A stretch of DNA of 6,120 bases. Origin: Candidatus Heimdallarchaeota archaeon. GTDB lineage: Archaea; Asgardarchaeota; Heimdallarchaeia; Heimdallarchaeales; Kariarchaeaceae. The notes beneath the pieces were generated by a model. The model was not told the DNA's origin and did no database searches. It saw nothing but the letters and a program-made list of their open reading frames with translations. Within the stretch, counting starts at the first letter, position 1; the number at the start of each line of letters is the position of its first letter. Of this stretch, positions 4,261-6,120 are shown in pieces. A program made the translations under genes and the position numbers. The stretch is taken from the NCBI GenBank assembly GCA_021399405.1, contig JAAFKL010000342.1, positions 1 to 6,120 of the forward strand, written 5' to 3'.

Positions 4261-5193
4261 ATGGTTGGAATTGCTCAACTAAGTGTTTTCACTTTCCTTG
4301 TAATAGGTCTGATTTACACTTATCTTAATAGAGGTGAAGAAACAAAAGGGAATCGTTTTGTAAAAGATTGGGCTCCATTTCTCGTACTCTGGCTTTTGTA
4401 TGATCAAATGCGTGGTATCGCCGATAATCAAGATTGGATTAATGTGAAACCGATCTATGATTTGGAAAAATACATATTTGGGTGGATGTTTGGTGGACAA
4501 ATCCCTAATGAATGGGCTCAGCAAGATTCAATACAAAATAAACCTTTAAGCTTGTTCTACGCGTTTATTTATGCAGTTCATCCAGTCGCTCCCTTGATTT
4601 TAGGTGCGTTAATTTACTACAAATCAAATGATCGAGAAATGTTCAAAGAGTATTCTCATGCCTTTCTACTCACATGTTACCTAGCCTTGGTTACCTTTGC
4701 AATCTATCCAGTGGCACCTCCATGGTATGTTGAGAAACATGGTTTTACTCAGCCTGAACAGTTGACTGGGGTGGGAGATTCTGCTGCAGGTTTAGTAGAT
4801 GTTGATAATTATCTGGGAGTGACAGCCTTTACTGATTTTTACACGCAGTTTAACTCAAATCCATATGCTGCACTCCCTTCCTTACATGCAGCGTTTTCAT
4901 TTTTTGTTGCTTATTATGCGATTTATTATTACAGATCACGAATTGGAAAGAAAATCTATTGGATAGTACTGTATCCTTTTCTTGTTTGGACTGCCGCAGT
5001 CTACTTGAATCATCATTATATTGTTGATTTACTGGCAGGGGCAGCTTATTCTCTTGTATCTATTCGTTTGATTCGTTATTCCAGGAAGAAACGTGGCATT
5101 GGTACTAAAGTAGAACCTAGTATATCGGATGGAGCATTACCTAAAACAATGGCTGATGAATCAGGAGAGGTGATGTTGGAACCATCTCCATAA
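4261..5193 (+). CDS. PAP2-superfamily membrane protein, Aur1/inositolphosphotransferase-like
   Basis: This is a 310-residue polytopic membrane protein with about six or seven helices (roughly 5-21, 36-48, 97-119, 131-149, 205-224, 231-249, 253-271) and a polar, acidic C-terminal tail (about 275-310). The PAP2 catalytic motifs are present: PSLHAA at 206-211 (nucleophile-activating His209) and NHHYIVD at 250-256 (His252 and Asp256). Upstream are YDQMRG (47-52) and YPVAPPWY (149-156), which I associate with the Aur1-like PAP2 branch. That branch lacks the classical KxxxxxxRP first motif, and I do not see that motif here. Family members remove phosphate from, or transfer phospho-headgroups between, lipid substrates at the membrane. 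In an archaeon the substrate might be a polyprenyl phosphate or an archaeal phospholipid, but this is inference. An in-frame TAA at 4231 with no other start codon after it fixes the ATG. The gene stands alone behind its own TATA box and palindrome, and is convergent with the acyltransferase gene 71 bases away. Confidence 0.88.
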   Translation: MVGIAQLSVFTFLVIGLIYTYLNRGEETKGNRFVKDWAPFLVLWLLYDQMRGIADNQDWINVKPIYDLEKYIFGWMFGGQIPNEWAQQDSIQNKPLSLFYAFIYAVHPVAPLILGALIYYKSNDREMFKEYSHAFLLTCYLALVTFAIYPVAPPWYVEKHGFTQPEQLTGVGDSAAGLVDVDNYLGVTAFTDFYTQFNSNPYAALPSLHAAFSFFVAYYAIYYYRSRIGKKIYWIVLYPFLVWTAAVYLNHHYIVDLLAGAAYSLVSIRLIRYSRKKRGIGTKVEPSISDGALPKTMADESGEVMLEPSP

Positions 5194-5264
5194 GAATAGT
5201 ATTCACTTTCAAATCTATCTCTTAGTTGTTTTAATTTAATCTGGTTATTGTATTGTAAACATCA

Positions 5265-6120
5265 TTACTGATTGTTTTGTTGTACTTCTGATCCGCAACT
5301 TGTACAAAATTTGTTGTTTTCGCGTACTGACGAATTGCAGTTTGAACAAATAGTACTGGATTCCTTAATCCCAAAGAAACGTCTTGTCCATTTTTTTCTT
5401 TTGACCAATTCAAATACCCCCCAACAACCTAAAAATGTGAAAATTGTAACAATTATGAATATTAAAAAGTCCGGTATCCCAAGATCCCTAATAATAAATA
5501 AGCCAAGAAATACAAACGGCATGTGGACAATATAAAATGGGTAAACTGCCTGATTTAGATAAGCTAAGTTGGAACTCGGTCGGTTAAGAAGTTGTGCACC
5601 CCATGAAAATATAGCAACACACCAGAACCAAACGTGAAGAGAGTGAATTACACTGATCAAAACAGTGTCCGTGTTGTGAAAATATTCTTCCTTATTTGCC
5701 CAACCACCATTTACATAATAATCTCCTCTTTCTCCAAGAGATTCATAAAATTTTAAGAAAATAACTGAAAAAATTATAGCGAGACCTGTGGCGATGTATT
5801 TTAGTTTGCTGATGACTTGATAATATTCATCTTTTGCAATAATTGATCCATAGCCAATCAAAAAGAAAATCAGATACCACCAGAATTCATATCCATGACC
5901 AGTGTAACCAACATAATTTGGCTTGAGAGTTAATTCAATAAGTATCAAAGGGATTGGGAGAATAAAGAGAAAACCGAAACCATTGCCCAATCCAATTATT
6001 CTTTTCGTAAATCGAACCAGAGTACCCTTTGAGTTTTTACGAACCCTTCCAAATATTGGAGATAGAATCAATGAATAAGCAAAAAGATTAACAAGAAACC
6101 ATAAATGCAGACTAAGGTCT
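5265..6120 (-). CDS. Acyltransferase-3 family membrane protein with C-terminal zinc ribbon, 5' end outside the window
   Basis: The frame runs open from the right edge to TAA 5267-5265, giving 284 visible residues. A TTG at 6071 could be taken as a start, but the codons upstream continue without a stop and read DLSLHLWFLVNLFAYSL. HLWFL is the hallmark acyltransferase-3 segment, so the gene is truncated by the window and not short. Visible parts are several membrane helices (about 3-20, 47-64, 77-92, 108-122, 154-172, 187-211, 216-240), the typical late motif YPFYIVHMPFVFL (193-205, His199), then a basic stretch (KRKKWTRR). The C-terminus adds a cytosolic-looking zinc ribbon with Cys258, Cys261, Cys272 and Cys275 (CSNC...CTSC). 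The family moves acyl groups onto sugars, lipids or peptides at the membrane, as in O-acetylation of surface polysaccharides. The substrate here is unknown. The catalytic N-terminal part, where the key His/Arg motif usually lies, is not in the window. Confidence 0.85.
   Translation of the reverse strand, partial: DLSLHLWFLVNLFAYSLILSPIFGRVRKNSKGTLVRFTKRIIGLGNGFGFLFILPIPLILIELTLKPNYVGYTGHGYEFWWYLIFFLIGYGSIIAKDEYYQVISKLKYIATGLAIIFSVIFLKFYESLGERGDYYVNGGWANKEEYFHNTDTVLISVIHSLHVWFWCVAIFSWGAQLLNRPSSNLAYLNQAVYPFYIVHMPFVFLGLFIIRDLGIPDFLIFIIVTIFTFLGCWGVFELVKRKKWTRRFFGIKESSTICSNCNSSVRENNKFCTSCGSEVQQNNQ

Noticed and set aside
4279..4524. Minus-strand 81-codon frame inside the PAP2 gene
   Set aside because: It is antisense to a clear PAP2 coding sequence and has no promoter or recognisable motif.
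5194..5264. Possible bidirectional terminator between the PAP2 and acyltransferase genes
   Set aside because: There are only short T-runs (TTTT at about 5229-5232) and no convincing stem, so transcription probably ends here but I cannot point to a site.
5231..5535. Other frames at the 3' end of the acyltransferase gene (both strands)
   Set aside because: They overlap the zinc ribbon and last helices of the acyltransferase and show no protein-like features of their own.
6069..6071. TTG as start codon of the acyltransferase gene
   Set aside because: The frame stays open to the window edge and the upstream codons encode the family's HLWFL segment, so the true start lies outside the window.

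Overview
This AT-rich window looks archaeal. Every gene whose start is visible (except a doubtful 35-codon ORF) has an A/T-rich TATA-like element about 20-45 bases upstream of its start codon. In most cases this leaves no room for a Shine-Dalgarno leader, so the transcripts would be leaderless or nearly so. Two starts are probably non-canonical or ambiguous (a GTG at 813 and a TTG/ATG choice at 4035/4029), and one protein ends in a CxxC...CxxC zinc ribbon of a kind common in archaea. An uncultivated archaeon, possibly of the Asgard group, is my inference. There is no rRNA, ribosomal protein or other marker to settle the lineage.

Layout. (a) 1-155, minus strand: the N-terminus of a small membrane protein cut by the window edge. 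(b) 156-812: about 650 bases without a large gene. It holds two tiny candidate ORFs (35 and 39 codons; the second has a strong Shine-Dalgarno sequence), several TATA-like elements, three perfect inverted repeats and an 11-base direct repeat. (c) 813-3449, plus: an 878-residue soluble protein with about nine TPR units in an exact 40-residue register, joined to a C-terminal histidine-kinase-type ATPase domain that lacks a recognisable phospho-acceptor histidine and has a degenerate G1 box. (d) 3499-4029, minus: a four-helix membrane protein of unknown function with an FDYIEN motif, convergent with (c). (e) 4030-4260: a divergent promoter region with a nearly perfect 22-base palindrome just upstream of the TATA box of the next gene. 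(f) 4261-5193, plus: a PAP2-superfamily membrane phosphatase/phosphotransferase of the Aur1-like type. (g) 5265-6120, minus: the C-terminal part of an acyltransferase-3 family membrane protein with an added zinc ribbon, cut by the right edge.

Working together: no multi-gene operon is visible, because neighbouring genes are mostly divergent or convergent. The PAP2 protein and the acyltransferase both suggest modification of envelope lipids or glycans. The TPR-ATPase suggests signalling. The most speculative but interesting idea is that the 39-codon ORF just upstream encodes a peptide sensed by the TPR protein, by analogy with bacterial TPR receptor/peptide pairs. Nothing in the sequence proves this.
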